A stretch of DNA of 64,000 nt from assembly GCF_009604385.1 (NCBI RefSeq), contig NZ_WEGJ01000001.1, positions 558,001-622,000 on the forward strand, in the 5' to 3' direction. A program made the position numbers and the translations under genes. Shown piece by piece: positions 52,853 to 62,796 of the stretch. Numbering within the stretch: the first letter of the stretch is position 1; each line of letters starts with the position of its first letter. Under the pieces are notes generated by a model, which was not told the DNA's origin, made no database searches, and worked only from the letters and a program-made list of their open reading frames with translations. This DNA is from Streptomyces smaragdinus (GTDB lineage Bacteria > Actinomycetota > Actinomycetes > Streptomycetales > Streptomycetaceae).

Positions 52853-53964
52853 GCGGACCGGTCCACGGGGAGTTCGGCCTGGACGGTGAAGCCGCCCTCG
52901 TGGCGCGGTTCGGCGAGGAGCCGGCCGCCCAGGGCGGTGACCCGTTCGCGCATGCCGAGGAGGCCGACGCCGGGCACCGGGGCGGTGCCGGGGGCCGCGC
53001 GGCCGTCGTCGTCGACGCGGACGGCGAGGGCGTCGGGGCGGCAGTCGATGCGTACGGAGGCGGTGGCGGCGCCCGCGTGCCGGGCGATGTTGGTGAGGGA
53101 CTCCTGGACGATGCGGTACACCGTCCGGTCGACGGCGGCCGGTACGTCGTGGCGCTGCCCCTCGATGGTCAAGGTGGCGTCCAGGCCGATGGTCCGGGCC
53201 CGCGCCACCAGCTCCGCGACGTCGTCGAGTCCCCGGGGCGGGCTGGTGGTGTCGTCGCGCAGCGCCTCCAGCGTGGCGCGCAGCTCGCGGTTCGCCTCCC
53301 GGCCGGCCTCCTGGATCGCCAGCAGCGCCGCCGGGACCTCCTCGCCGCGTTTGCGGGCCACGTGGACGGCGACCTCCGCCTGCACCTTGATGATCGAGAT
53401 CTGGTGGGTGAGCGCGTCGTGCAGCTCCCGCGCGATGTGCAGCCGCTCCTCGTCGGCGCGGTGGCGGGCGGTCTCCTCCCGGGTGCGTTCGGCCTCGTCG
53501 GCCCGCCGCTCGGCCTGGCGCAGCGCCTCGCCGGCCGCGCCGGCGGCGATCAGCCAGGCGAACTGCAGGGCGCCGCGGCTCTGCGCGAACGCCTCGCCGG
53601 CGCCGTCCGCGCCGGCGGCCAGCGCCGCGAGGGGCAGGGTCAGCAACATCGCCACGCTGGCCACGACGGTGAGGGCGCGGTGGCCGGCGCGGACGGCCGC
53701 GTAGACGGCGAAGAGGTACGCGACGGCCGGCAGGTCGAAGCCGGTGGCCTGGTAGCCCACCGCGGACAGCCCGGTGACGGCCAGGACCGGTACGGGGGCG
53801 AGGCGGCGTACGGCCAGCGCCAGGCCGCCGGCGGCCGCGAGCGCGTAGCCGAGCGGGTCGAGCCGGGAGCCCGCATGGTCCGCGGACAGCGCCGTGACCA
53901 GCAGGATCACCGCCATTCCGGCGGCGATCCCCCAGTCGGTCGCGCGGATCCGCCCCAAGTCCAT
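52849..53964 (-). CDS. Sensor histidine kinase (HPK7/DesK type)
   Basis: 371 aa. Five to six membrane helices (1-150), a charged coiled coil, the HisKA_3 H-box ARELHDALTHQISIIKVQ, and a HATPase with NIARHAGA and GLLGMRERVTALGG. No periplasmic loop of size, so a membrane or intramembrane signal is sensed. Operon with the response regulator. The divergent promoter gap to 54177 holds an 11-bp inverted repeat. Confidence 0.95.
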   Translation of the reverse strand: MDLGRIRATDWGIAAGMAVILLVTALSADHAGSRLDPLGYALAAAGGLALAVRRLAPVPVLAVTGLSAVGYQATGFDLPAVAYLFAVYAAVRAGHRALTVVASVAMLLTLPLAALAAGADGAGEAFAQSRGALQFAWLIAAGAAGEALRQAERRADEAERTREETARHRADEERLHIARELHDALTHQISIIKVQAEVAVHVARKRGEEVPAALLAIQEAGREANRELRATLEALRDDTTSPPRGLDDVAELVARARTIGLDATLTIEGQRHDVPAAVDRTVYRIVQESLTNIARHAGAATASVRIDCRPDALAVRVDDDGRAAPGTAPVPGVGLLGMRERVTALGGRLLAEPRHEGGFTVQAELPVDRSA

Positions 53965-54018
53965 GCGGGCACCCTAACGGGCCGCGGGAAGGCGGCGAGT
54001 CCTCCGCGGGAGCGAGTG

Positions 54019-54048
54019 CCCGGCTACCGCGGGCGTGGTAGCCGGGCC
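54019..54048. promoter_or_regulatory. Inverted repeat in kinase/DUF6223 promoter gap
   Basis: Perfect 11-bp arms GCCCGGCTACC/GGTAGCCGGGC with an 8-nt centre, between two divergent starts. Probable operator, perhaps of the NarL-type regulator. Confidence 0.5.
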
Positions 54049-54176
54049 GCTCCTGCGGCGTGCGCGGTAGCGCGAAGTGTCCTCCCCGGGCGGACGCGCG
54101 GACGGGGGTGCGGCGGGCACGCTGAAACCCGTCCGATCGAAGCGAACCCGAGGCAAGAAGAAAAAGGAGTCCTCCC

Positions 54177-54539
54177 ATGTCCGTCCGCTCACTGTCCGCC
54201 GAGGCCGTGCACTCCCCGGTGGTCTCGGCCGCCGCCGAGGCCTACGACCTGACGGCCGGCCGCGTCGGCTCCGTCGCCGCCGCCCTGCTCGGGGTGGCCG
54301 CCGTGGCCATCGGCGTACTGGCGCTGCGCGCCCGGGACGGCGCCTCCCCGACCCGCGCCCGTACGGCGCTGGGCCTCGGGCTGGCCGGCGCCGCGGCCGG
54401 CGCGGTGCTCGCCGCGACCGCCGACGGGGGTCCGGGCTCCGGCAGCGGGATCGTCGGGTCCGTGGTGGCCGTGCTGGTGGGCCTCGGCGGTGCCGCCCTC
54501 GGCTGGAGGGCGCTGGCCCGTACGCGGCGCGCCCGGTGA
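54177..54539 (+). CDS. DUF6223 membrane protein
   Basis: 120 aa from ATG behind AAAAAGGAGT. Three membrane helices (about 31-50, 65-80 and 90-115) separated by an Arg-rich loop. The family is small and Streptomyces-typical, with no known function. Divergent from the two-component system and a good candidate for its target. Confidence 0.8.
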   Translation: MSVRSLSAEAVHSPVVSAAAEAYDLTAGRVGSVAAALLGVAAVAIGVLALRARDGASPTRARTALGLGLAGAAAGAVLAATADGGPGSGSGIVGSVVAVLVGLGGAALGWRALARTRRAR

Positions 54540-54543
54540 CGGC

Positions 54544-55266
54544 TCAGGGCCGCCCGGCCAGGAACACGAACTCCCGGCCGGGCCGGTCCGGCGCGTCGCG
54601 GATCTCGCGCAGCACGTAGCCGTGGGCCGCCAGATCCGCCTCGACCTCGTCCCGCTCCCGGAAGCGCAGCGTCGAGTCCGAGGTCAGCGTCTCGCCGTCG
54701 GCGAACACGAAGGTGCCGCGGAACGTCACCAGCGGGAGGGTGACGTCCAGCAGATCGGTCCAGCACTCCACCACACCGACCCCGGGGACGTCCGTCACCT
54801 GATGGGTCGCCGGACGGTTCCACTCCTCCCAGGCCCGGCGGGCGGGGTCACGGGTCTCGAACACGAGGAGTCCGCCGGGGCGCAGCGCCGCATGGGCGCC
54901 GGCAAGGGTGGCCGACCAGTCCGCGGGGCCGGCGATCGCCTGCGCGACGTTGGCGGTCATCGTCGCGAGGTCCGCCGTGAGCGGCGGCAGGGCCGTGATG
55001 TCACCGTCGATCCAGCGCACCCGGTCCGCGCCGGGCTTCGCGCGGGCCACGTCGACGGAGCCTCGCGCCGGATCGAGTCCGGTCACCTCGACGCCCCGGT
55101 CGGCGAGCAGGAGCGCGAACACCCCGGTGCCGCAGCCGATGTCCAGCACCCGCAGCGCGCCTTCCTCCTCCGCGATCCGCAGATACGCGTCGAGGTCGGA
55201 GCGGTCGGTGTCGAGCGGGTCGTAGAGGGCGGCGAGCCGGGGGTCACTGAACTGCGCGTCGGACAT
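54544..55266 (-). CDS. Class I SAM-dependent methyltransferase
   Basis: 240 aa, MSDAQFSDPRLAALYDPLD at the start. Motif I VLDIGCGTGVFALLLADRG (about 40-58), motif post-I VTGLDPA, and a later DGETLTSDSTLRFRERDE region. Similar to Methyltransf_25 proteins. No biosynthetic partner is near, so the substrate is unknown. The stop is 4 nt from the convergent DUF6223 gene. Confidence 0.9.
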   Translation of the reverse strand: MSDAQFSDPRLAALYDPLDTDRSDLDAYLRIAEEEGALRVLDIGCGTGVFALLLADRGVEVTGLDPARGSVDVARAKPGADRVRWIDGDITALPPLTADLATMTANVAQAIAGPADWSATLAGAHAALRPGGLLVFETRDPARRAWEEWNRPATHQVTDVPGVGVVECWTDLLDVTLPLVTFRGTFVFADGETLTSDSTLRFRERDEVEADLAAHGYVLREIRDAPDRPGREFVFLAGRP

Positions 55267-55309
55267 GGCCGTGACCGTAACCCCCGCCACCCCACCCCGG
55301 CCAACGGGT

Positions 55310-55888
55310 TTACCCCGCGCACAGAATCGTCCGCCGCAGCCGCTCGGCGAGCTCACCGTCCGGGACGACCCCCGCCAGCAGGTCCCCGTACAGCATCGAC
55401 TCCCCCACCCGGACCAGCGCGTACGCCGACTCGTCCACCCCGAACGGCAGCTCGGCCAGCTCACCGCTGCGCCGGGCCTCGCGCAGCAGCCCCGCCCAGG
55501 CGTCGACCATCCGCTCGTGCACCCGGCCGGAGCCGGTGAACAGCACCCGCAGGGCGTCCACGGGCTCCTCCCGGAGCAGCCGCTGCACCGGGGCGAACCG
55601 GGCGACCGCCCGCTCGAAGCGGTCCGCCGTCCCCAGCAGCAGCTCCACCCCGCTCGCCCCGGCGCCCCGGGTCTCGTGCACGGCCATGTCGAGGGTGCGC
55701 CGGGCCAGTTGCCACAGCACGTCACCCAGCAGCAGATCGCGGCTGCCGACGACGCGGTACAGAGTGGCCCGGCTGACGTTCAGATCGCGGCAGACCTCGT
55801 CCATCGGCAGCCCGCCGGTGGCGACGAACCTGCGCCGGGCGGCCGTCAGCGCCGTGTCGTGATCGATGACCCGGCGGGCTGAGGGCAT
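55310..55888 (-). CDS. TetR-family regulator (QsdR-like)
   Basis: 192 aa from ATG at 55888. HTH MDEVCRDLNVSRATLYRVVG (about 29-48) and a QsdR-type ligand domain. Located upstream of the methyltransferase on the same strand (43 nt), and 153 nt divergent from the secreted hydrolase gene, so it may control either. Confidence 0.9.
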   Translation of the reverse strand: MPSARRVIDHDTALTAARRRFVATGGLPMDEVCRDLNVSRATLYRVVGSRDLLLGDVLWQLARRTLDMAVHETRGAGASGVELLLGTADRFERAVARFAPVQRLLREEPVDALRVLFTGSGRVHERMVDAWAGLLREARRSGELAELPFGVDESAYALVRVGESMLYGDLLAGVVPDGELAERLRRTILCAG

Positions 55889-56041
55889 GTGATCCAGGAT
55901 GCACCCGCCGGCCGCGCACGGCGACAGGGCAGGCGCCGGAAGCTGAGACGGCATCTCACGTTCCCCCGCGCGCCCTTCCGCCCCCGCGGCGGCCGCAGTT
56001 CGCTGCGGAAGACCGCACCTCACCGCCCCGAGAGGAGCCCC

Positions 56042-57418
56042 ATGCCCGCGCGTCTTCGGACAGGACGTACGGTCCTGCTCGCCGCCGCCCTGTCGTTCGC
56101 CGTCCTCCTCACCCCCTACCGAACGGCCGCCGGTTCGCCCCGCGACGAGGGGCGCGCCACCGTCGAGGGGCCGATCCCCGGCACCGTGCCGGGCGACCCT
56201 CAGGCCGGGGACGTCGCCGACACCTACCCGTTCTTCTCGACGCCCGTCGACCTCGCGGCAAAGGGCTACGTCGAGCAGGAGTTCTACCTGTCGGGCCGGG
56301 CGGACGGCTTCTCCGCCACCGGCGAGCAGGTCGCCGACGACGTGCCGTACCGGACCCGGATCGTGGTCCGCCGCCCCGTGGCGGAGCGCGACTTCAGCGG
56401 CACGGTGCTGATGGAGTGGCAGAACGTCACCGCCGGCTACGACCTCGACGCCCTGTGGAATCCCGACCACGTGATCCGTCGGGGGCATGTCTGGGTCGGG
56501 GTGTCGGCGCAGCGCGTGGGTGTGGACCAGCTCGCGGGGTGGAGCCCGGCGCGTTACGGGGAGCTGGACGTCACCGGCGAACGGGCGTACACCGGTGACG
56601 AGTTGTCGTACGACATCTTCGCCCAGGCGGCGCTTGCCGTCCGCGATCCACAGGGCGCGCGACCGCTGGGCCGGCTGGACGCGGAGCGGGTGCTGGCGCT
56701 GGGCGCCTCCCAGTCGGCGGGGCGGATGACGGTGTACTACGACCGGATCCTGCCGTCCGCCGCCGAACCGCCCTTCGACGGCTACGCGTTCGTCGTCGGC
56801 CAGGCGCCCGCCCGCGAGGGCGCGGAGCCGGTGTTCCACGTGCTGTCGGAGACCGATGTACGCACGCCCGTGGGCCGGCGGGCGGACACCGACCTCTACC
56901 GCCGCTGGGAGGTGGCCGGCGCGGCGCACTCCGGGTGGGAGGGGCAGGTGTACCGGGCGCCGGTCTCGGAGCGTGATCTGGGCGCCGCGCCGCAGTACGA
57001 GTGCACGGCCCCGCCGTTCAGCCGGGTGCCGATGAGCCAGGTGACGACCCGGGCGTACGACCTCCTCGACGCCTGGGTGCAGGGGCGCACCCCGCCGCAC
57101 GCGCCGTATCTGGAGTTCGCCGGCACCGAACCGGTCCGCAACGAACTCGGGCTGGCCCAAGGCGGCATCCAGCTGTCGCAGGTGGCCGTGCCGACCGCGC
57201 TCAACACCGGGCGGAACACGGGCCAGTCCTTCTGCACCCTGTTCGGCACCCACGTCCCGTTCGACGGGTCCGTGCTGGACGCGCTGTACCCGAACCCGGG
57301 CGGCTACATCGGCGCGGTGGCCCGTACCGACGCGGCCAACGTCCGGGCCGGCTACCTCGCCGCCGCCGACGCCCGGGAGAACCTGCGGGAGGCCGTGGGG
57401 TCCGGCGTCGGACGCTGA
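56042..57418 (+). CDS. Secreted alpha/beta hydrolase-domain protein
   Basis: 458 aa from ATG behind AGAGGAG. Signal peptide (cut after TAAG, about 31). The motif LALGASQSAGRMTVYYD gives a GxSxS-type nucleophile elbow and AGAAHSGWEGQ a possible His. It matches the alpha/beta-hydrolase domain family PF20091-like of unknown substrate. Divergent from the TetR gene; a terminator follows. Confidence 0.8.
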   Translation: MPARLRTGRTVLLAAALSFAVLLTPYRTAAGSPRDEGRATVEGPIPGTVPGDPQAGDVADTYPFFSTPVDLAAKGYVEQEFYLSGRADGFSATGEQVADDVPYRTRIVVRRPVAERDFSGTVLMEWQNVTAGYDLDALWNPDHVIRRGHVWVGVSAQRVGVDQLAGWSPARYGELDVTGERAYTGDELSYDIFAQAALAVRDPQGARPLGRLDAERVLALGASQSAGRMTVYYDRILPSAAEPPFDGYAFVVGQAPAREGAEPVFHVLSETDVRTPVGRRADTDLYRRWEVAGAAHSGWEGQVYRAPVSERDLGAAPQYECTAPPFSRVPMSQVTTRAYDLLDAWVQGRTPPHAPYLEFAGTEPVRNELGLAQGGIQLSQVAVPTALNTGRNTGQSFCTLFGTHVPFDGSVLDALYPNPGGYIGAVARTDAANVRAGYLAAADARENLREAVGSGVGR

Positions 57419-57430
57419 ACGTCCGCGACG

Positions 57431-57461
57431 AGGGGGCGGCCCCCGCCGGGCGCCGCCCCCT
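57431..57461 (+). terminator. Terminator of secreted hydrolase gene
   Basis: Perfect 10-bp stem AGGGGGCGGC/GCCGCCCCCT followed by TT. Confidence 0.7.
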
Positions 57462-57515
57462 TTCGTACGCCCGATCGACCTGCCCGAACCCCGGGGAAAA
57501 TGCCGACCACGCCGT

Positions 57516-57545
57516 CTGGGCAGCCCAGTGATCCCGTCCTAGAGT
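57516..57545 (+). promoter_or_regulatory. Promoter with palindrome before the CO-dehydrogenase-like operon
   Basis: Palindrome CTGGGCAGCCCAG (57516-57528) lies 11 nt before TAGAGT (57540-57545), a possible -10, and would cover the -35 position. Start codon follows at 57598. Confidence 0.45.
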
Positions 57546-57597
57546 GACGCGCATCCCAGCCGTATGACGGATCACCCACCCGTACCGGGGAGGGCAC

Positions 57598-58098
57598 ATG
57601 CACCGCATCTCGCTGAAAGTGGACGGCACCACCTACGAGGACCACGTCGAACCACGTCTCCTGCTCATCCATTACCTGCGTGACCGCCTCGGCCTGACGG
57701 GCACCCCCATCGGCTGCGACACCGGCAACTGCGGCGCCTGCACCGTGGATCTCGACGGGCAGAGCGTCAAGAGCTGCTCCGTCCTCGCCGTGCAGGCGGA
57801 CGGCAGCGAGGTGACGACCGTCGAGGGCCTCGCCTCCGACGGCCAGTGGCACCCGCTGCAGCGGGCGTTCCACGAACGTCACGGGCTGCAGTGCGGCTAC
57901 TGCACGCCCGGCATGCTGATGGCGGCCCGCGACCTGCTGGCCGAGAACCCCGACCCCACCGCCGATGAGGTGCGCCACGGGCTGGAGGGCAACCTCTGCC
58001 GGTGCACCGGATACCAGAACATCGTGCGCGCCGTCCTGGCCGCCGCCCGGGAACAGCGCGAGCAGCCGGCGCCCAGCGGTGAGGAGGCGTCCGTATGA
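57598..58098 (+). CDS. 2Fe-2S small subunit of molybdenum hydroxylase (CoxS-like)
   Basis: 166 aa from ATG behind GGGGAGG. The plant-type cluster ligands are in [21 protein letters not shown] (about 40-60, given as key Cys). The second cluster is in [10 protein letters not shown] and CRCTGYQNI (about 99-145). Transfers electrons between Mo-cofactor and FAD. First gene of an S-L-M operon; ATGA overlap with the next gene. Confidence 0.95.
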   Translation: MHRISLKVDGTTYEDHVEPRLLLIHYLRDRLGLTGTPIGCDTGNCGACTVDLDGQSVKSCSVLAVQADGSEVTTVEGLASDGQWHPLQRAFHERHGLQCGYCTPGMLMAARDLLAENPDPTADEVRHGLEGNLCRCTGYQNIVRAVLAAAREQREQPAPSGEEASV

Positions 58099-60470
58099 CC
58101 ACCGAAGTGGGCCGCTCCCGGCTCCGCAAGGAGGACGCCCGTCTGGTCACGGGCCGCACCCGGTGGACGGACAACATCACCGCCCCCGGACTGCTGCACA
58201 TGGCCGTCCTCCGCAGCCCCATGGCACACGCCCGCATCGACCGCGTCGACGTGTCGGCGGCGCTCGGACGCCCCGGTGTGGTCGCCGCGTTCACCGGCGC
58301 CGACCTGGGCGCGGAGCTGGGCTCGCTGCCCTGCGCCTGGCCGGTGACCGAGGACATCGTGCTGCCCGACCATCCGCCGCTCGCCCTGGACGAGGTGCGC
58401 CACACCGGCGACCCGGTGGCCGTCGTGATCGCCCGCGACCGGTACGCGGCCGCCGACGCGCTCGAGGCGATCGAGGTCGACTACACCCCGCTGCCGCCCG
58501 TCCTGGACCTGGAGGCCGCCCTCGAGCCGGACGCGCCGCTGGTGCACGCGGACAAGGGCACCAACAGGTGCTTCGTGTGGCCGCTGGAGAGCGGCGACTA
58601 CGAGGCCGCCCGGGCGCAGGCGGACGTGGTCGTCAAACGCCGCTACCACCAGCAGCGGCTGATCCCCAACGCGATGGAACCGCGCGCCGTGGTGGTCACC
58701 CCGCTCGCGGAGTTCAACGAGTACACCGTCTACTCCTCCACCCAGATCCCGCACATCCTGCGGGTGCTGCTCGCCGCCCAGACGGGCATCCCCGAGCACC
58801 AGCTGCGGGTCGTCGCCCCCGACGTGGGCGGCGGGTTCGGCTCCAAGCTGCAGGTGTGCGCGGAGGAGGCGATCACCCTGGTCGTCGCCAAACGCCTGGG
58901 GAAGCCGGTGAAGTGGACCGAGTCCCGCTCCGAGGGCTATCTGGCCACCCACCACGGCCGCGGTCAGATCCAGGACGTGGAGATCGCCGCCCGCCGCGAC
59001 GGGACGCTGCTGGGGATGAAGGTCGATCTGCTGGCCGACATGGGCGCGTATCTGATGATCGTGACCCCGGGCGTGCCGCTGCTGGGCGCGTTCATGTATC
59101 CGGCGATCTACAAGATGGACGCCTACTCCTTCAGCTGTACGGGCGTGTTCACCACCCGCACCCCCACGGACGCCTACCGCGGCGCCGGACGGCCGGAGGC
59201 CACGTACGCCGTAGAGCGGCTGATGGACGACCTGGCGGTGGAGCTGGACCTCGACCCGCTGGAGTTGCGCCGCCGCAACTGGATCCAGGCGGAGGAGTTC
59301 CCGTACACCTCGATCGCGGGTCTGACGTACGACAGCGGTGACTACGCGGCGGCCACCGACAAGGCGCTGGCCCTCTTCGGCTACGACGAGCTGCGCGCCG
59401 AGCAGCGCAAGCGCAACGAGAGCGGCGACAGCGTGCGTCTGGGCATCGGCGTGTCCACGTACACGGAGATGTGCGGGCTGGCGCCGAGCCGGGTGCTGCG
59501 CGATCTGCGGTACGGGGCGGGCGGCTGGGAGGCGGCGCAGATACGGATGCTGCCGACCGGGAAGGTGCAGGTCGTCACCGGGTCCAGCCCGCACGGGCAG
59601 GGGCACGTGACGTCCTGGAGCCAGATCGCCGCGGACGTCCTCGGGGTGCCGTTCGACGACATCGAGGTGGTGCACGGCGACACCCGGGCGGCGCCGCTGG
59701 GCATGGACACCTACGGGTCGCGGTCGCTCGTCGTCGGCGGGACGGCCGTGCACCGGGCGGCGGAAAAGGTCGTGGACAAGGCGCGGCGGGTGGCGGCGCA
59801 TCTGCTGGAGGTCGGCGAGGACGACCTGGAGTTCTCCGCCGGGGCGTTCTCGGTGCGCGGCGACCCGGAGGCGAAGAAGACCATCCAGGAGCTGGCGTAC
59901 GCGACGTTCACCAGCCACGATCTCCCGGACGGCATGGAGGCGTCGATCAACGCCGAGCACGTCACCGAGCCGGAGAACTTCTCCTATCCGCACGGCACGC
60001 ATCTGTGCGCGGTGGAGGTCGACACGGAGACGGGCGCGGTGCGCATCCGCAAGTACGTCGCCGTGGACGACGTGGGGCGGGTGGTCAACCCGCAGATCGT
60101 CGAGGGCCAGGTGCACGGCGGACTGGCGCAGGGCATCGCCCAGGCGCTGTACGAGGAGGCGGTGTACGACGCCGACGGGAACCTGGTGTCCGGCACCATG
60201 GCGGACTATCTGGTCCCCGCCGCCCCCGACCTCCCCGACTTCGTCACCGACCGCACCGAGACACCGGCGACGTCCAACCCGCTCGGCGCGAAGGGCGTCG
60301 GCGAGTCCGGCACGATCGCCTCGACGCCGGCCGTGGTCAACGCCGTGGTGGACGCGCTGCGTCCGCTCGGGGTGACGGACATGCGGATGCCGTGCTCCCC
60401 GGAGCGCGTGTGGCGGGCCGTACAGGAAGCAGCGCAGCCGGCATCGCAGCCGAAGGAGCAGGCGTCATGA
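58095..60470 (+). CDS. Molybdopterin-binding large subunit (form II CoxL-like)
   Basis: 791 aa. Mo-cofactor motifs GGGFGSK (about 246), the active-site loop AYRGAGR (about 363), and GAKGVGESG near the C-terminus. AYRGAGR is the marker of form II CO-dehydrogenase-like proteins, and the gene order S-L-M agrees; form I enzymes have AYRCSFR and order M-S-L. The real substrate may not be CO; nicotinate-, purine- or aldehyde-type oxidation is equally possible. ATGA overlaps with both neighbours. Confidence 0.94.
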   Translation: MTTEVGRSRLRKEDARLVTGRTRWTDNITAPGLLHMAVLRSPMAHARIDRVDVSAALGRPGVVAAFTGADLGAELGSLPCAWPVTEDIVLPDHPPLALDEVRHTGDPVAVVIARDRYAAADALEAIEVDYTPLPPVLDLEAALEPDAPLVHADKGTNRCFVWPLESGDYEAARAQADVVVKRRYHQQRLIPNAMEPRAVVVTPLAEFNEYTVYSSTQIPHILRVLLAAQTGIPEHQLRVVAPDVGGGFGSKLQVCAEEAITLVVAKRLGKPVKWTESRSEGYLATHHGRGQIQDVEIAARRDGTLLGMKVDLLADMGAYLMIVTPGVPLLGAFMYPAIYKMDAYSFSCTGVFTTRTPTDAYRGAGRPEATYAVERLMDDLAVELDLDPLELRRRNWIQAEEFPYTSIAGLTYDSGDYAAATDKALALFGYDELRAEQRKRNESGDSVRLGIGVSTYTEMCGLAPSRVLRDLRYGAGGWEAAQIRMLPTGKVQVVTGSSPHGQGHVTSWSQIAADVLGVPFDDIEVVHGDTRAAPLGMDTYGSRSLVVGGTAVHRAAEKVVDKARRVAAHLLEVGEDDLEFSAGAFSVRGDPEAKKTIQELAYATFTSHDLPDGMEASINAEHVTEPENFSYPHGTHLCAVEVDTETGAVRIRKYVAVDDVGRVVNPQIVEGQVHGGLAQGIAQALYEEAVYDADGNLVSGTMADYLVPAAPDLPDFVTDRTETPATSNPLGAKGVGESGTIASTPAVVNAVVDALRPLGVTDMRMPCSPERVWRAVQEAAQPASQPKEQAS

Positions 60471-61321
60471 TCCCTCCGTCCTTCGAGTACACGGCGCCGC
60501 GCTCCGTCGAGGACGCGGTACGGGCCCTCGCCGAGGGCGGTGAGGAAGCGAAGGTGCTGGCCGGCGGGCAGAGCCTGATGCCGCTGCTGCGGATGCGCCT
60601 GGCCTTCCCCGAGCTGGTCGTCGACGTCGGCGGGATCCCGGAGCTGCGCGGGGTGCGCGAGGACGGCGACACCCTGGTCATCGGGGCCCTGACGACCCAT
60701 CACACGGTGCTGCGCGATCCGCTGGTACGCCGCCACGCGGGCCTGCTCGCCAAGGCCACGGCGACGGTCGCCGACCCGGCGGTACGCCACCGGGGCACCC
60801 TCGGCGGGGCCCTGGCCCACGCCGACCCCGCCGGTGACGTGCCGACGGCGATCGTGGCCCTGGACGCCGAGCTGGTCGCGCAGGGGCCGGACGGGCGGCG
60901 GAGCATTCCGGCGGCGGAGTTCTTCACCGACTATCTGCAGAGCACCCTCTCCCCCGACGAACTGCTGGTCGAGGTACGGCTGCCGAAGCCGGGCGACGGC
61001 TGGGGCTTCCACTACGAGAAGTTCCGGCGCGCCACCCAGGAGTGGGCGGTCGTCGGCGTCGCGGCGGCCGTACGGCGCACCAACGGCCGGATCGAGGAGG
61101 CCCGGGTCGCCCTCACCAACATGGGGCCGACACCGGTACGGGCCCGCGCCACGGAGGCGGCCCTCGCCGGCGCCGACGTCGCCGGCGACGCGATCGCCCG
61201 CGCGGCGGCAAGCGCGGCGGAGGGCACCGCGCCGGGCACCGATCTGGCGGCGTCGGCCGAGTACCGCGCGCACCTCGCCCGGGTGCTGACCCGGCGCGCG
61301 GTCACGGCGGCCGCGGGCTGA
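60467..61321 (+). CDS. FAD-binding medium subunit (CoxM-like)
   Basis: 284 aa from ATG overlapping the previous stop (GAAGGAGC upstream). FAD-binding motifs AGGQSLMPLLRMRL (about 31-44) and the TLGGALAHADPAGD loop (about 109-122). Completes the three-subunit molybdo-flavo enzyme. A 10-bp hairpin follows, then coxG at 86 nt. Confidence 0.95.
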   Translation: MIPPSFEYTAPRSVEDAVRALAEGGEEAKVLAGGQSLMPLLRMRLAFPELVVDVGGIPELRGVREDGDTLVIGALTTHHTVLRDPLVRRHAGLLAKATATVADPAVRHRGTLGGALAHADPAGDVPTAIVALDAELVAQGPDGRRSIPAAEFFTDYLQSTLSPDELLVEVRLPKPGDGWGFHYEKFRRATQEWAVVGVAAAVRRTNGRIEEARVALTNMGPTPVRARATEAALAGADVAGDAIARAAASAAEGTAPGTDLAASAEYRAHLARVLTRRAVTAAAG

Positions 61322-61330
61322 GGCAGCGGC

Positions 61331-61360
61331 GGGGGCGGCCGGCGTCAGCGGGCCGCCCCC
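61331..61360 (+). terminator. Hairpin between coxM-like gene and coxG
   Basis: Perfect 10-bp stem GGGGGCGGCC/GGCCGCCCCC, 10-nt loop. It may attenuate transcription into coxG. Confidence 0.6.
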
Positions 61361-61406
61361 GTACCACCCCCGACCGGCATCACCGGAGCAGCACAGGAGC
61401 CACAGC

Positions 61407-62036
61407 ATGGAGTTGCAGCACGAGTTCACCGTCCCCGTCCCGGCGGACCAGGCGTGGGAGGTCCTTCTCGACATCGAACGGATCGCGCCCTGCATGCCCG
61501 GCGCGACGGTGGAGTCGTACGACGGCGAGACCGTCGGGGGCGCGGTGAAGGTGAAGGTCGGCCCGATCACCGTGACGTACCGGGGCACGGCCGTCTTCGA
61601 GGAACGCGACGAGAAGATCCGCCGGATGGTGCTGGCCGCCTCCGGCCGCGAGACGCGCGGTCAGGGCACCGCGCGGGCCCGGGTGACCGGGCAGCTGACC
61701 GAGCGGGACGACGGCGGGACGCAGGTGTCGGTGATCACCGATCTGACGATCACCGGGCGGCCCGCGCAGTTCGGGCGGAGCCTGATGGCCGACGTCGGGG
61801 AGAGGCTCATCGGGCAGTTCGCGGGCTGTCTGGCCGAACGGCTCGCCGAGCGGGAGCGGGAGGACCCGGTCCCGCCCCTGATCCCGGCCGACGAGCCGCT
61901 CGACCTGCTGCGTACGGCCGGGGCGCCGGTCGCCCGCCGGGCCGGGTGGCCGGCCGCGGTGGCCGCCGCCCTGGTCCTGGTGTTCGCGGCGGCCCGCAGG
62001 CGGCGCAGGCGGAAGGTCAGGGGCAGGAGTACGTGA
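61407..62036 (+). CDS. coxG: CoxG-like SRPBCC protein with C-terminal membrane anchor
   Basis: 209 aa. SRPBCC/CoxG domain (1-150; FTVPVPADQAWEVLLDIERI, CMPGATVE) and a C-terminal helix (about 178-197) followed by a basic tail. In Oligotropha and mycobacteria CoxG recruits CO dehydrogenase to the membrane. Fourth gene of this operon. Its last 20 bp overlap the convergent membrane protein gene. Confidence 0.9.
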   Translation: MELQHEFTVPVPADQAWEVLLDIERIAPCMPGATVESYDGETVGGAVKVKVGPITVTYRGTAVFEERDEKIRRMVLAASGRETRGQGTARARVTGQLTERDDGGTQVSVITDLTITGRPAQFGRSLMADVGERLIGQFAGCLAERLAEREREDPVPPLIPADEPLDLLRTAGAPVARRAGWPAAVAAALVLVFAAARRRRRRKVRGRST

Positions 62037-62796
62037 ACTCGGTGGCGGCGGCGGTCCGTCCGGGACTCGTGACCACCAACTCGGCCCGGGCCGCCACCGT
62101 GCCCTCGCCCCGGAACTTCCACAGCAGATGGATCCGGGCCTCCTCCTGACCCCGGCCGAAGTGCTCCGTCAGCACCCCGGAGCCGGTACCGTCGCTGCGC
62201 TCCCAGCGGTACGTGACACTGCCGCCGCGGCCGTTGGTGCGGACGGTGGCGACGATGTCGGCGGTGCCGTCGCAGGCCGGGCCCGCGGGGGCGGTGGTGA
62301 CGGTGACGCCCTTGACGTCGAGGCCGGTGCCGAGCCACTGCCAGACGGCGTAGGCCAGGGAGCACAGGAGGACGAACCCGGCGAGCAGATACCCCCGCCA
62401 GGCGGGCCGCCGGCGCGGGGGCGGCTCGGGGGTCAGGAGGCCGTGCCAGACGGCGGAGACGGTGCCGGTGTTCGGGGGGACACCGGGGCCGAAGTGCAGC
62501 ACGTGGTCGCCGGTCGCGAAGCGTGCGGTGGGGGCGGTCGCCGGCGGGCGCCGCCGGACGGTGGTCGCCGGGTGGGCCGCCTCCGGGACGGGCTCGCGGA
62601 CGGTGTCGGGCGGGGTGAGGCCCGTCGACGAGGAGTACGGCGGGGTCACCTCCAGCCAGGGCGTGGGCGCCGGGGGCCCGCCCCAGTCCAGGCGGGTGGC
62701 GCTGTAGTCGGGCTCCTCCGGCGCCGGCGGTGCGGCGTCCTGCTTACGCAGGCGGCGGGTGGATTCCTCGGGTCTGCGGTCCTCGGGGTCGGTCAT
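62017..62796 (-). CDS. Membrane protein coupled to Ser/Thr kinase (Ig-like outer domain)
   Basis: 259 aa from ATG at 62796, overlapping the kinase stop (ATGA). Cytoplasmic Pro/Thr-rich stretch (1-130) with several possible phospho-Thr sites, one membrane helix (about 134-152), and an Ig-like domain outside (CDGTADIVATVRTNGRG). The outer domain resembles the kinase's own C-terminal domain. It may be a substrate or partner of the kinase. Family not recognised. Confidence 0.8.
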   Translation of the reverse strand: MTDPEDRRPEESTRRLRKQDAAPPAPEEPDYSATRLDWGGPPAPTPWLEVTPPYSSSTGLTPPDTVREPVPEAAHPATTVRRRPPATAPTARFATGDHVLHFGPGVPPNTGTVSAVWHGLLTPEPPPRRRPAWRGYLLAGFVLLCSLAYAVWQWLGTGLDVKGVTVTTAPAGPACDGTADIVATVRTNGRGGSVTYRWERSDGTGSGVLTEHFGRGQEEARIHLLWKFRGEGTVAARAELVVTSPGRTAAATEFTYSCP

